This document shows positions 13,505 through 21,261 of a DNA stretch of 33,955 nucleotides, piece after piece. The stretch's first letter is position 1. Each line of letters opens with the position of its first letter. A program made the translations under genes and the position numbers. This DNA is from Microcaldota archaeon. Its GTDB lineage: Archaea > Micrarchaeota > Micrarchaeia > Anstonellales > Anstonellaceae. The notes beneath the pieces are model-generated. The model ran no database searches. It was given only the letters and a program-made list of their open reading frames with translations, and was not told the origin of the DNA. Where the stretch lies: assembly GCA_026414185.1 (NCBI GenBank), contig JAOAJL010000009.1, positions 3,798 through 37,752 of the forward strand, written 5' to 3'.

Positions 13505-16462
13505 ATGGTGGAGACTGCAGCAATCGCAAAGAGGATTTCTCTCCTCATCATCCTGCTGGGGCTTTCAATCTCCGCAGCCTACATCCTTGACTTGTCATTG
13601 CTCAACCTCATCTTCCTGGGGACTGTCCCGATGAAGTTTTTTACAGCCGTGGCACTTGTCCCAAGCGGCTTAATACTTTACTCGCTTGCAGAAAGAAGAC
13701 TTTTGTACGACTTTCTGCTTCCAGTGGCAGCCATCTTCCTTGCGGTGCTTGTCATCCACATAAGCTTGGCAGGCTATTTCCATCTGAGCACCGATTTCCT
13801 TGATTTTGCTTTGAGAAAAGTCCCCAGCGCATCAAAAAACCTGCCCTCCGTTCCATCAGCAGGCACTCTGCTGTGCTTCATACTCATAACAACAGTCGCC
13901 ATACTGGAAATTGCGGGGAAGGGCGCGAATCTCGCCCCTCCATTCTGCTATGCCGTCGCTGCCATCGGCTTTTTCGGGCTTCTTGGTCACATCATAAATG
14001 CTCCTGCGCTCAGCTTTGGGATAGACGGAATAAGCAGCCCCATGTCACTTTATTCCACAATACTGTTTCTTCTATGGGGCTCAGCGGCAGTTCTGCTGTA
14101 CGGAAGGAAGCAGGAGGCAAGCCAGGCGGCATCCTACTCCACTGTTTCCATCAGCACCATCCTTCTTTTCGTCCTGCTTGCCATTTCCCTGATTGGCATC
14201 TCTATAGGCGCCTATCTTCTTTATATTGAGGCTGACAAGCTTCTGACCAATGCAGTTTATGAAAATCTAAAAGGCGCGGCAGAATTCAAGGCAGACCATA
14301 TCCGCACCTACCTTAGCGATATGAAGCGGCAGGCAGTCCAGGCAGCCAACCGCGTCACTTTCTCAAAGCTTCTCTCCACGCCAAAAGACAGCCCAGAATA
14401 CCCATCTGCGCTTGCTTCCGCGCAGGGCAGCATAGAACAACTGGCAAAATATGAGCCAACCTATCATGAAGCATTCCTTATGGATTTGAACGGCACTATT
14501 GTAATCTCAAGCGACCGAAGCAGGATAGGGGCAGATATGTCAAACGACGAATTTTTCTCAAATGGCTTGCGCGGCACCTCAATAAAAAGCGTCTATTACA
14601 GCCGTGTCACCGAAAAGCCGCAGCTTGGCGTCTCCTCTCCGGTATATGGCGCGAACGGCAGCGTCGTAGGAGTCTATGCCGCCCGGATAAACCTTGATGA
14701 GCTCAATAGCATAATGCAGGACAGAACAGGGCTCGGGATGAGCGGAGAGATGGTGCTGATTGACAGGAAGGGCAAAGTCCTCACACCCCTCTTGTATGCG
14801 CCAGACTCGGTCCTAAAGCGCACCATTCAGACAGACCTTGCCAGACAATGCATACTTGATATGGATATTCATATGCAGCAAAATGGCAGCATCGCTTTGC
14901 ATGATGAGGAAGTGATGGTATACAGGGACTATCGCAACATAACCGTCATCGGCACTCATGATTACGCTTTGCCGCATGCCGAATGGTGCATAATAGCCAA
15001 AATAGACGAGTCCGAAGCGCTTGGCAAACCGCGAAGCGAGCTTCTTGCAGTCTTCCTTATAATCCTGGTCGGGCTGATAATATCAATAGCAACTGCCGTC
15101 TATATAGTTTCAAGGAAGCTGTCCTTCTCCATCCGCTCTCTTACGCAAGATGTCGGGAAAATAACCCGCGGCGAGCTTGGCATCCGCCTGAAACCGTCAA
15201 ACATAAGGGAAATCCAGGAGCTCACAGATTCCCTCAACCGCATTCTTGCCAGCCTTAAGCTTGCCATCCTGCGAACAGGCATGACAAAAGAGCAGATGGG
15301 GCTTGGAGAAGCCATTGCTGCCAAGAAGGAGGCAGAGGACAGATACAGGATACTTTATGAAAGCTCAGGCGAGGCTATAATGACCCTCGAACCTCCAGAG
15401 TGGAAATTTACAGAAGCAAATCCAGCGGCTCTCAAGATTTTCGGCATTGAAAGCAAGGATGAATTTTCAGCCCTCTCCCCCGCAGACCTTTCCCCCAAAT
15501 ACCAGCCAGACGGTCTGCTTTCCTCAGAAAAGGCAAGGCAGATGATAGACAAGGCAATCAAGGAAGGAAGCAACTTCTTTGAGTGGATGCACAGGAAAGC
15601 CAGCGGAGAGGAATTCCTCTGCACCGTCCATCTAACACGAGCCAATATCGGAGGCAAAGAAATCCTGCAAGCGATAGTGCGGGATGTCAGCTCTTCCAAG
15701 AAGATGGAGGCTGAGCTTAAGCTATACCAGCGCGGCTTTGAGACCTCTCCAAACTCAAAAGTCCTCGTAGAATACCGAGACAGAAAGCCAGTCATCATTC
15801 ACGTCAATGAGAGCTTCACCCGCTACTATGGCTATAGCGCGGAAGAGGTGCTAGGCAAAAACCCATCCATCCTCAAGTCTGGGTTGCAGAAGAAGGAATA
15901 CTACAAGCGGATGTGGTCGGATTTGCTCAATCCAAAGATAGGCTACTGGCGCGATGAGATAGTCAACAGAAGAAAAGACGGAAGCCTCATAAGCGTACTT
16001 CTAATTATAAACACCTTCTTTGACAGCAAGGGCAAGCCAACGCATTTCCTTGCCGACCACATTGACATAAGCGAAAGAAAGGGGATGCAGAAGAAGCTGG
16101 CAGAGGTTCAAGCCCTCCAAGCATCCGCCCTTGACGCAATCCCTGATTCATTTTTCATCTGCGACCTCAAAGGCAGGTTCATCTTCTGGAACGCAGCCTT
16201 CAAATCAGAAACAGGCTACAGCGACGAGGAGATATCCAAGATGAAGCCCACGGACTTCTTCAGGGGAGCGGACATAGTGCGCATAGCGGGCGCAATCCGC
16301 AAAGGGCTTAAAACAGGCTCTGCCGTGGTGCGCGCAGACGTAATCACCAAAGACGGCAGGCGCATAGCAAAGGAGTTTTCAGGCTCCGTAATAAGGGGGG
16401 CTGATGGCAAGATTGTCGGCTTCGCAGGGGTTGGCAGGACGATAAAAAAAGAATCCGGATAG
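13505..16462 (+). CDS. Membrane multi-sensor protein: MASE-like region, Cache, HAMP and three PAS domains, no kinase
   Basis: The 985-residue product starts with about six or seven hydrophobic helices (residues 8-235), like a MASE-type integral sensor. An extracellular double-Cache-like domain follows (about 245-502; FEATURES: AFLMDLNGTIVISSDRSRIG and GEMVLIDRKGKVLTPLL). A membrane helix (about 507-530), HAMP (about 530-585) and three PAS domains (about 609-735, 738-862, 863-985) with PAC-like ends such as HIDISERKG complete it. It stops right after the third PAS; there is no HisKA, HATPase, GGDEF or methyl-accepting domain. GGTGG with a 5-nt spacer fixes ATG 13505, 15 nt after the kinase gene. 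It may present signals to that kinase in trans (inference). Confidence 0.9.
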   Translation: MVETAAIAKRISLLIILLGLSISAAYILDLSLLNLIFLGTVPMKFFTAVALVPSGLILYSLAERRLLYDFLLPVAAIFLAVLVIHISLAGYFHLSTDFLDFALRKVPSASKNLPSVPSAGTLLCFILITTVAILEIAGKGANLAPPFCYAVAAIGFFGLLGHIINAPALSFGIDGISSPMSLYSTILFLLWGSAAVLLYGRKQEASQAASYSTVSISTILLFVLLAISLIGISIGAYLLYIEADKLLTNAVYENLKGAAEFKADHIRTYLSDMKRQAVQAANRVTFSKLLSTPKDSPEYPSALASAQGSIEQLAKYEPTYHEAFLMDLNGTIVISSDRSRIGADMSNDEFFSNGLRGTSIKSVYYSRVTEKPQLGVSSPVYGANGSVVGVYAARINLDELNSIMQDRTGLGMSGEMVLIDRKGKVLTPLLYAPDSVLKRTIQTDLARQCILDMDIHMQQNGSIALHDEEVMVYRDYRNITVIGTHDYALPHAEWCIIAKIDESEALGKPRSELLAVFLIILVGLIISIATAVYIVSRKLSFSIRSLTQDVGKITRGELGIRLKPSNIREIQELTDSLNRILASLKLAILRTGMTKEQMGLGEAIAAKKEAEDRYRILYESSGEAIMTLEPPEWKFTEANPAALKIFGIESKDEFSALSPADLSPKYQPDGLLSSEKARQMIDKAIKEGSNFFEWMHRKASGEEFLCTVHLTRANIGGKEILQAIVRDVSSSKKMEAELKLYQRGFETSPNSKVLVEYRDRKPVIIHVNESFTRYYGYSAEEVLGKNPSILKSGLQKKEYYKRMWSDLLNPKIGYWRDEIVNRRKDGSLISVLLIINTFFDSKGKPTHFLADHIDISERKGMQKKLAEVQALQASALDAIPDSFFICDLKGRFIFWNAAFKSETGYSDEEISKMKPTDFFRGADIVRIAGAIRKGLKTGSAVVRADVITKDGRRIAKEFSGSVIRGADGKIVGFAGVGRTIKKESG

Positions 16463-16519
16463 CCGCTTTGCCCTTCCAGCAATTCAGTCGCCTTGCCGCG
16501 TCTGTCAATACCATATTAA

Positions 16520-16537
16520 CATTTATAAACTTAAATA
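16520..16537 (+). promoter_or_regulatory. Promoter of dnaJ (two overlapping TATA-like elements)
   Basis: CATTTATAAAC (16520-16530) and CTTAAATA (centred about 16533) precede ATG 16566. The bases ATAGCAGTATCCTAT (16535-16549) directly after them recur exactly at 33506-33520, again behind CTTAAATA, which may mark a shared control element. Confidence 0.5.
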
Positions 16538-16565
16538 GCAGTATCCTATCGGCAGAGTGATTGGA

Positions 16566-17699
16566 ATGACCACCAAGCGCGATTACTACGAGATACTGGG
16601 GGTTCCGCGCAACGCCACCAAGGAGCAGATAAAGGACGCCTACCGCACTCTTGCGCTCAAGTTCCACCCTGACAGGAACAAGGAGCCGGGAGCGGAGGAG
16701 AAGTTTAAGGAAATCTCCGAGGCATATGCTGTCCTTTCCGATGATGAGAAGCGCGCGGTTTATGACCAATACGGGCATGCCGGCTTTGACGCCCGCTACT
16801 CGCAGGAGGACATCTTCCGTAGCGCGAATTTTGAGGACCTCTTCCGCGAGTTCGGCTTCTCCTTCGGGGGCATGGGCGGCTCCCCATTTGAGGACTTGTT
16901 CTTCTCCTCTTTCTTCGGGGGCTCGCCACGCTCAAGAAGGGCTTCTGGCAGAGGGGCGGATTTGCGCTATGACCTTTACATAACGCTGGAAGAGGCAGCA
17001 AGCGGAACAGAAAAAGAAATCTCCTTCAAGCACAACTCAAGGTGCAACCGCTGCAGCGGAAGCGGGGCAGAGCCAGGAAGCAGGATATCTGCCTGCCAAA
17101 AGTGCGGCGGAAGCGGGCAGATAAGGCAGAGCAGGCGGCTTGGGGCGTTCGGCTCTTTCTCCTCTATCTCAACCTGCCCTGCCTGCGCAGGCAATGGCGA
17201 GAAGCCGGAGAAGCCCTGCCGAGACTGCCGCGGCTCCGGCTCAGTGATAACAAGCGAGAAGGTTTCAGTTGAGGTCCCCCCGGGCGTGGATAGCGGCTCC
17301 CAGCTGCGCCTGGCGGGGTTGGGGGAGCGCGGTCCAGCCGCAAACGGCGACCTCTACGTATTCGTTCACGTGAAGGAGCACCCTGTTTTCAGGCGCGAAG
17401 GCGACGACATCCACCTTGACGTGCCGATTTCGTTTTCGCAGGCGGCGCTTGGCGCGGAAATAGAGGTGCCCACCCTCACAGGAAAGGCAAAGCTGAAAAT
17501 CCCCGCAGGCACGCAGACGCACACGATATTCCGCATGCGCGGCGAGGGCATGCCACGCCTTCGCGGCAGGGGCAAGGGCGACCAGCTTGTCCGCGTCATA
17601 GTGCGCACGCCCACCAATCTTTCCGAAAAGCAAAAGAGGGCGCTGTCCGAGCTTGGCGACACGCCAAAAAAAGGCTTCTTTGACGGGATGTTCCGCTAA
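16566..17699 (+). CDS. dnaJ: DnaJ (Hsp40) co-chaperone
   Basis: The 377-residue product is a complete type I DnaJ. The J domain begins [20 protein letters not shown] with HPD at 34-36. A Gly/Phe-rich linker follows (about 75-130), then four zinc-binding repeats [24 protein letters not shown] and CRDCRGSG, then the C-terminal substrate domains ([20 protein letters not shown]). It stimulates DnaK ATPase and hands over unfolded clients. ATG 16566 starts the conserved N-terminus; GTG 16557 is less likely. It has its own promoter and is separated from dnaK by about 16 kb of pilus and signalling genes, unlike the adjacent dnaK-dnaJ order of many genomes. Confidence 0.97.
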   Translation: MTTKRDYYEILGVPRNATKEQIKDAYRTLALKFHPDRNKEPGAEEKFKEISEAYAVLSDDEKRAVYDQYGHAGFDARYSQEDIFRSANFEDLFREFGFSFGGMGGSPFEDLFFSSFFGGSPRSRRASGRGADLRYDLYITLEEAASGTEKEISFKHNSRCNRCSGSGAEPGSRISACQKCGGSGQIRQSRRLGAFGSFSSISTCPACAGNGEKPEKPCRDCRGSGSVITSEKVSVEVPPGVDSGSQLRLAGLGERGPAANGDLYVFVHVKEHPVFRREGDDIHLDVPISFSQAALGAEIEVPTLTGKAKLKIPAGTQTHTIFRMRGEGMPRLRGRGKGDQLVRVIVRTPTNLSEKQKRALSELGDTPKKGFFDGMFR

Positions 17700-17755
17700 G
17701 CAGGAGCAGACCTGAAAAGAAAGCCCGCCTGCGCGCGGAAACCGCCAACAGCATC

Positions 17756-17765
17756 TCTTTTTAGC
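17756..17765 (+). promoter_or_regulatory. Possible TATA-like element for lysS
   Basis: TCTTTTTAGC is centred about 27 nt before ATG 17788, matching the leaderless spacing seen elsewhere, but the match to a TATA box is poor. The 88-nt gap between dnaJ and lysS holds nothing else recognisable. Confidence 0.3.
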
Positions 17766-17787
17766 ATTTGCAGGACAATCATGCCTC

Positions 17788-19338
17788 ATGCCAGAAGCCA
17801 AATCTGAGGAAAAAAAGTCGCTTCACTGGTCCGAGCAGATTGCGCAAGAAATCATTGAGAAAAAAAGCGAGCCCTACGTGGTTTCCGGCGGGCTTACGAC
17901 CTCCGGACCGACTCACCTTGGCACAGTCTGCGAGTTCCTCTTTCCCCAGGCGATAGTGGATGCGCTGCACTACGCCGGCAAGAAGGCGAAATTCTACTTT
18001 GTTGCGGACATCGCGGACTCCTTTGACGGCGTGCCGGCTGTTTTTGAGGGATACGCCGACCAGCTTGCGCCGCACCTTGGCAAGCCGCTTTTTTGTGTGC
18101 CGGACCCGACAGGCAAGAGCGCCTCCTTTGGCGAGCACTTCCTTGCGGATGCGAAGGCGGCGATGGAGAGGCTTGGCGCAAAGCCGCAGATAGTCAGGGC
18201 AAACGAGCTTTACTCCTCCGGCGCATTTGACGGATATGCAAGGCTCTTTCTCTCGCAGGAAGAAAAGGTGCGGCAAATAGTCGCGCGCACCTCGCTTCGC
18301 GAGTCCCTTCCGCAGTGGTGGTCGCCCATAATGCCCACCTGCGAAAAGTGCGGCAAGAACGCCACCACCCGCGTGCTTTCCCACAAGGGCGAAGAATACG
18401 AATACGCCTGCGACCGCGACGTGAAATACGCAAGGGGCTGCGGGCATTCCGGCAAAGCCAGGCTCTCAGACCATCTCTACAAGCTCACCTGGCGGCTTCA
18501 CTGGCCCGCCTGGCAGGACCATTTTGGCACCTCTGCAGAGGGCGGAGGGGTGGACCACTTCACGCGCGGGGGAAGCCGCGACACGCTTGAGGCAGTTTTC
18601 CGCGAGATTTTCAAGAAAGAGCCGCCGATTGGCTACAAGTTCGGCTTCATACTGTTTGAGGGCAAAAAATACAGCAAGAGCAAAGGCACGGGCATGGGGG
18701 TTGCTGAGCTGATGGAGCTTCTGCCGCCAGAGGTGATGAAATACATGCTTCTCAAGCCGGACCTTCAGGAGAATGTGGATATCGTTCCAACGGGGGAAAA
18801 GCTCCTGCGCACGATAGAGGACTTTGAGAAGGCGCTTTCCCTCCTTCAGTCCGGCAAGCTTGACTCTCTTTCGCGAGCGGACAGAAAGCGCGCGCTTGCC
18901 GCCCGCTTGGCATCCGAATCTGACTCAGCCAGCCGCGGCTGGAAAACGCCTTTCCTTGACCTGATACTCTACCGCAGTCTTCAGCTTGGCTGGGGCGAGA
19001 TAGCCAAGAAAACAGGCGATGCGCTCTCGGTGCAGAAGCTCTCGCCCTACATAGAGGAATGGGAAAAGAAAAATTTCATTCCAGAGGATTACGCGTTCCG
19101 CTACAAGCCGCAGAAGGCAAAGGGCGCAGCCAGAAGTTTCTTCGCAGCGCTCCAGCCTGGTATGGATGCGCTTGCCATCCACAACCTGGCTTTCAGCACG
19201 GCAAAGCAGAGCGGCACTCCGCCTGCAAAACTGTTTGAGGAGTGCTACCAAGCCCTCCTTGGCAAGCCCAAAGGGCCGAAGCTTGGCAAGCTGATAGAGG
19301 CAATAGGGATAGAAAGGGTAAAGAAGGATGTTCTGTAA
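17788..19338 (+). CDS. lysS: Lysyl-tRNA synthetase, class I
   Basis: The 516-residue enzyme charges tRNA-Lys with lysine. Being class I it belongs to the archaeal type, unrelated in fold to the common class II enzyme. Visible are the HIGH-like TTSGPTHLGT (about 37-46), an insertion with a zinc-binding set CEKCGKNA ... CDRD...GCGH (about 185-220), KMSKS-like KYSKSKGTGM (about 292-301), and the C-terminal helical anticodon-binding part. The length is normal for the family (about 510-540). No class II LysRS is seen in the window. Confidence 0.96.
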   Translation: MPEAKSEEKKSLHWSEQIAQEIIEKKSEPYVVSGGLTTSGPTHLGTVCEFLFPQAIVDALHYAGKKAKFYFVADIADSFDGVPAVFEGYADQLAPHLGKPLFCVPDPTGKSASFGEHFLADAKAAMERLGAKPQIVRANELYSSGAFDGYARLFLSQEEKVRQIVARTSLRESLPQWWSPIMPTCEKCGKNATTRVLSHKGEEYEYACDRDVKYARGCGHSGKARLSDHLYKLTWRLHWPAWQDHFGTSAEGGGVDHFTRGGSRDTLEAVFREIFKKEPPIGYKFGFILFEGKKYSKSKGTGMGVAELMELLPPEVMKYMLLKPDLQENVDIVPTGEKLLRTIEDFEKALSLLQSGKLDSLSRADRKRALAARLASESDSASRGWKTPFLDLILYRSLQLGWGEIAKKTGDALSVQKLSPYIEEWEKKNFIPEDYAFRYKPQKAKGAARSFFAALQPGMDALAIHNLAFSTAKQSGTPPAKLFEECYQALLGKPKGPKLGKLIEAIGIERVKKDVL

Positions 19339-19360
19339 AAGAAGGCAAGGGGAACCCGCA

Positions 19361-20272
19361 ATGCCCACTGAATTCTCCAAGGCAAACAGGCGCTACTATT
19401 CCTGCAGGGGCGGCAGGATTTACTTGGACTTTTCCACATTTGCGCAGGGTAAATGCCTTGCAAGGTGCAATGCGATTGAGTTCTGCCGCGACTTTGCTTC
19501 GCATCCCGCGCCAATAGTCGTCTGCGAATACGGGGTGGGCAGGGGCGATTTTGCCCGCACCTTCCTTGACGAGGTGAAAAAGCGCAACAAACGGCTCTAT
19601 TCAAGGACGCGCTATTACCTTTTTGACTTTTCCGAAAAAATGCTTTCTTCCGCAAGAAAAAACCTGCGTTCCCACCGCAAAATCTGCGTATTTGGCAAGT
19701 TTGACGCCTCCTGCGAGCAGCCCGACCTCCGCTTTGACTACTGCCGCATAAACGAGCTTCTCAGCGATCTGCCCCCGCAAATTTGCATGAAGAAGGGGGG
19801 CAGGATAACGGACGCAGAAGGGAAGGAAATCGTCTCTCCCTCGCCAGTCGTTTCGTCCTTCCTATCACGCGTTGAGGAGGGAAGGCAGATCCCCTTCAGC
19901 TTCTCAGCCGAAAAATTCCTGCTTCTGCTTTCCAGGCTTGGCAAGGCGGGCTTCCGCATAGACGTATTTGACTACGGCTTTTATTTCGCCGAGGACATCC
20001 TTCCTTTTCCTGTGGAGGAGTGGAACAGGCTGGCTGTCCGCAGCTATGGTGGGCAGCTTACTGCCGATTTGAACTTCCCGCAGCTTCTCTCCGCCCTTGA
20101 GGCGTCGGGCGTCCATGCGCTGATTGAAAAGCAGAAATTCTACTGCGAGAAGATTCTCGGAAGGCGCTTGCGGCTTTCGCACACAAAATCCGGCTTGGAC
20201 TACGCGGTAGCCAAAAAAGGCGAGTCTTTTTGCGAGGACGACGGGTTTTATCACCTGAGGGCGGGGAGGTAG
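19361..20272 (+). CDS. SAM-dependent methyltransferase-like protein (MidA-type resemblance)
   Basis: The 303-residue product has the motif I pattern IVVCEYGVGRGDFARTFLDEV (about 56-76) and the motif II strand with acid YYLFDFSEKMLSSA, both consistent with a Rossmann-type SAM binding fold. The next strand region, FDYCRINELLSDLP, resembles MidA-family proteins, in which the methyltransferase acts on a protein partner. The C-terminal third is not recognised. ATG 19361 lies 22 nt after lysS; an in-frame ATG 19328 overlapping lysS would add 11 residues. The substrate cannot be told from sequence. High Cys content (8-9 residues) is unusual but unexplained. Confidence 0.68.
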   Translation: MPTEFSKANRRYYSCRGGRIYLDFSTFAQGKCLARCNAIEFCRDFASHPAPIVVCEYGVGRGDFARTFLDEVKKRNKRLYSRTRYYLFDFSEKMLSSARKNLRSHRKICVFGKFDASCEQPDLRFDYCRINELLSDLPPQICMKKGGRITDAEGKEIVSPSPVVSSFLSRVEEGRQIPFSFSAEKFLLLLSRLGKAGFRIDVFDYGFYFAEDILPFPVEEWNRLAVRSYGGQLTADLNFPQLLSALEASGVHALIEKQKFYCEKILGRRLRLSHTKSGLDYAVAKKGESFCEDDGFYHLRAGR

Positions 20273-20276
20273 GTGC

Positions 20277-20597
20277 ATGCGGCTTACTAAAAACCAGCGC
20301 GCCGCTCTCGGCAGGCTCACCGCCTTTGAGCGCTCGGTGCTACTTGCCTGCTTGCGCATACCGCGGGGGCAGACGCGCACTTATTCGCAGATAGCGCGCC
20401 AGATAGGAAACCCACGGGCATGGCGCGCCGTTGGCAATGCCTTGGCGAAAAATCCGCTTGCCCCGCTCATCCCATGCCACCGAGTGATCCGCTCAGACGG
20501 AAAAATCGGCGGCTATTCAAAAAAGGGCGGTCAGAGGGCAAAGAGCAGGCTTCTTCTCTCAGAGCGCCTCAAGCGCACAAGCCAAACAAACATTTAA
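20277..20597 (+). CDS. ogt: O6-alkylguanine-DNA alkyltransferase, single catalytic domain
   Basis: The 106-residue product is only the C-terminal (active-site) domain of the MGMT/Ogt family. It shows IPRGQTRTYSQIARQIGNPRAWRAVGNALAKNP with the helix-turn-helix and Arg finger, then the acceptor motif IPCHRVI with its Cys, and GGYSKKGGQRAKSRLLLSE. The reactive Cys is present, so it is a real suicide alkyltransferase rather than an Ala/Trp-type ATL protein. The usual N-terminal domain is missing, which makes it a minimal form. GGGAGGTAGGTGC before ATG 20277 supports the start. It repairs O6-methylguanine by moving the alkyl group to itself. Confidence 0.92.
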   Translation: MRLTKNQRAALGRLTAFERSVLLACLRIPRGQTRTYSQIARQIGNPRAWRAVGNALAKNPLAPLIPCHRVIRSDGKIGGYSKKGGQRAKSRLLLSERLKRTSQTNI

Positions 20598-20611
20598 ATA
20601 CAGTTTTATAC
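20592..20611 (+). promoter_or_regulatory. TATA-like elements ahead of the L10e gene
   Basis: ATTTAAATA (20592-20600, overlapping the ogt stop) and TTTTATAC (20604-20611) are both plausible. Either would give a leader of about 80-100 nt before ATG 20719, which is long for this genome. The 121-nt gap (20598-20718) has no tRNA or ORF that I can support. Confidence 0.45.
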
Positions 20612-20718
20612 ACTTTTTAGCTCCGCGTGGGAGTAAGATTATTAATAAGCTCTTGGCTATCTCAGCAAACTCCTTTACGCCAAAGCGATGGCGGACGGAC
20701 AAGCTGAGGTGTATAAAT

Positions 20719-21249
20719 ATGGGCATCAGACCTGCACGCACATTGAGGTCATTGGACAAGACTCCTTGGACCCGCTACTCAAAGAAGAAGCCGCGCAAGT
20801 CCTATGTTAAGGCAATGCCGCACCTTTCCCTTCTTGTCTATGAGATGGGAAACCGCAAGCAGGAGTTTGATTTCACCTACGAGCTTGTGGCGCAGGAAGG
20901 GGTGCAGCTGCGCGACAATGCGCTTGAGGCGGCAAGGCAGGCGGCAAACAAATACCTGGAAAAGACAATCCCGAACCAATATTTTTTCAAGGTGCGCGTC
21001 TATCCGCACAACGTAATCCGCGAGAACAAGATGATTGCTGGCGCCGGCGCAGACAGGCTTCAGAAAGGCATGCGGAGGGCTTATGGCAGGCCGACTGACA
21101 GGGCGGCAAGGGTGAAGGAAAACCAGCCAGTCTTCACAATTCACGTTTCCAAGGAAAACGCGCCGCATATTGAGGAGGCATTCCGCCGCGCAATGAGGAA
21201 GATGTCCGGCAAATACAAGATAGTGCGCAGGCAGTTTTCCGGAAAATGA
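20719..21249 (+). CDS. rpl10e: Ribosomal protein uL16 (archaeal L10e)
   Basis: The 176-residue product starts MGIRPARTLRSLDKTPWTRYS, close to the conserved archaeal L10e start, and contains NQYFFKVRVYPHNVIRENKM, GADRLQKGMRRAYGRPTDRAARV and the C-terminal HIEEAFRRAMRKMSGKYKIV. It binds 23S rRNA near the A site and the stalk base. Length is normal. GGTGT about 6 nt upstream fixes ATG 20719; an in-frame TTG extension to 20653 has no support. A large coiled-coil gene follows 12 nt downstream. Confidence 0.97.
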   Translation: MGIRPARTLRSLDKTPWTRYSKKKPRKSYVKAMPHLSLLVYEMGNRKQEFDFTYELVAQEGVQLRDNALEAARQAANKYLEKTIPNQYFFKVRVYPHNVIRENKMIAGAGADRLQKGMRRAYGRPTDRAARVKENQPVFTIHVSKENAPHIEEAFRRAMRKMSGKYKIVRRQFSGK

Positions 21250-21261
21250 GAAGGGAGGGCT

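Noticed and set aside
20653-20718. TTG-initiated N-terminal extension of ribosomal protein L10e
   Set aside because: The conserved L10e start is MGIRPARTLR at 20719, which has its own GGTG site.
20598-20718. Possible tRNA or leader RNA ahead of L10e
   Set aside because: No cloverleaf, T-loop consensus or strong hairpin could be found; only promoter-like A/T elements are supported.
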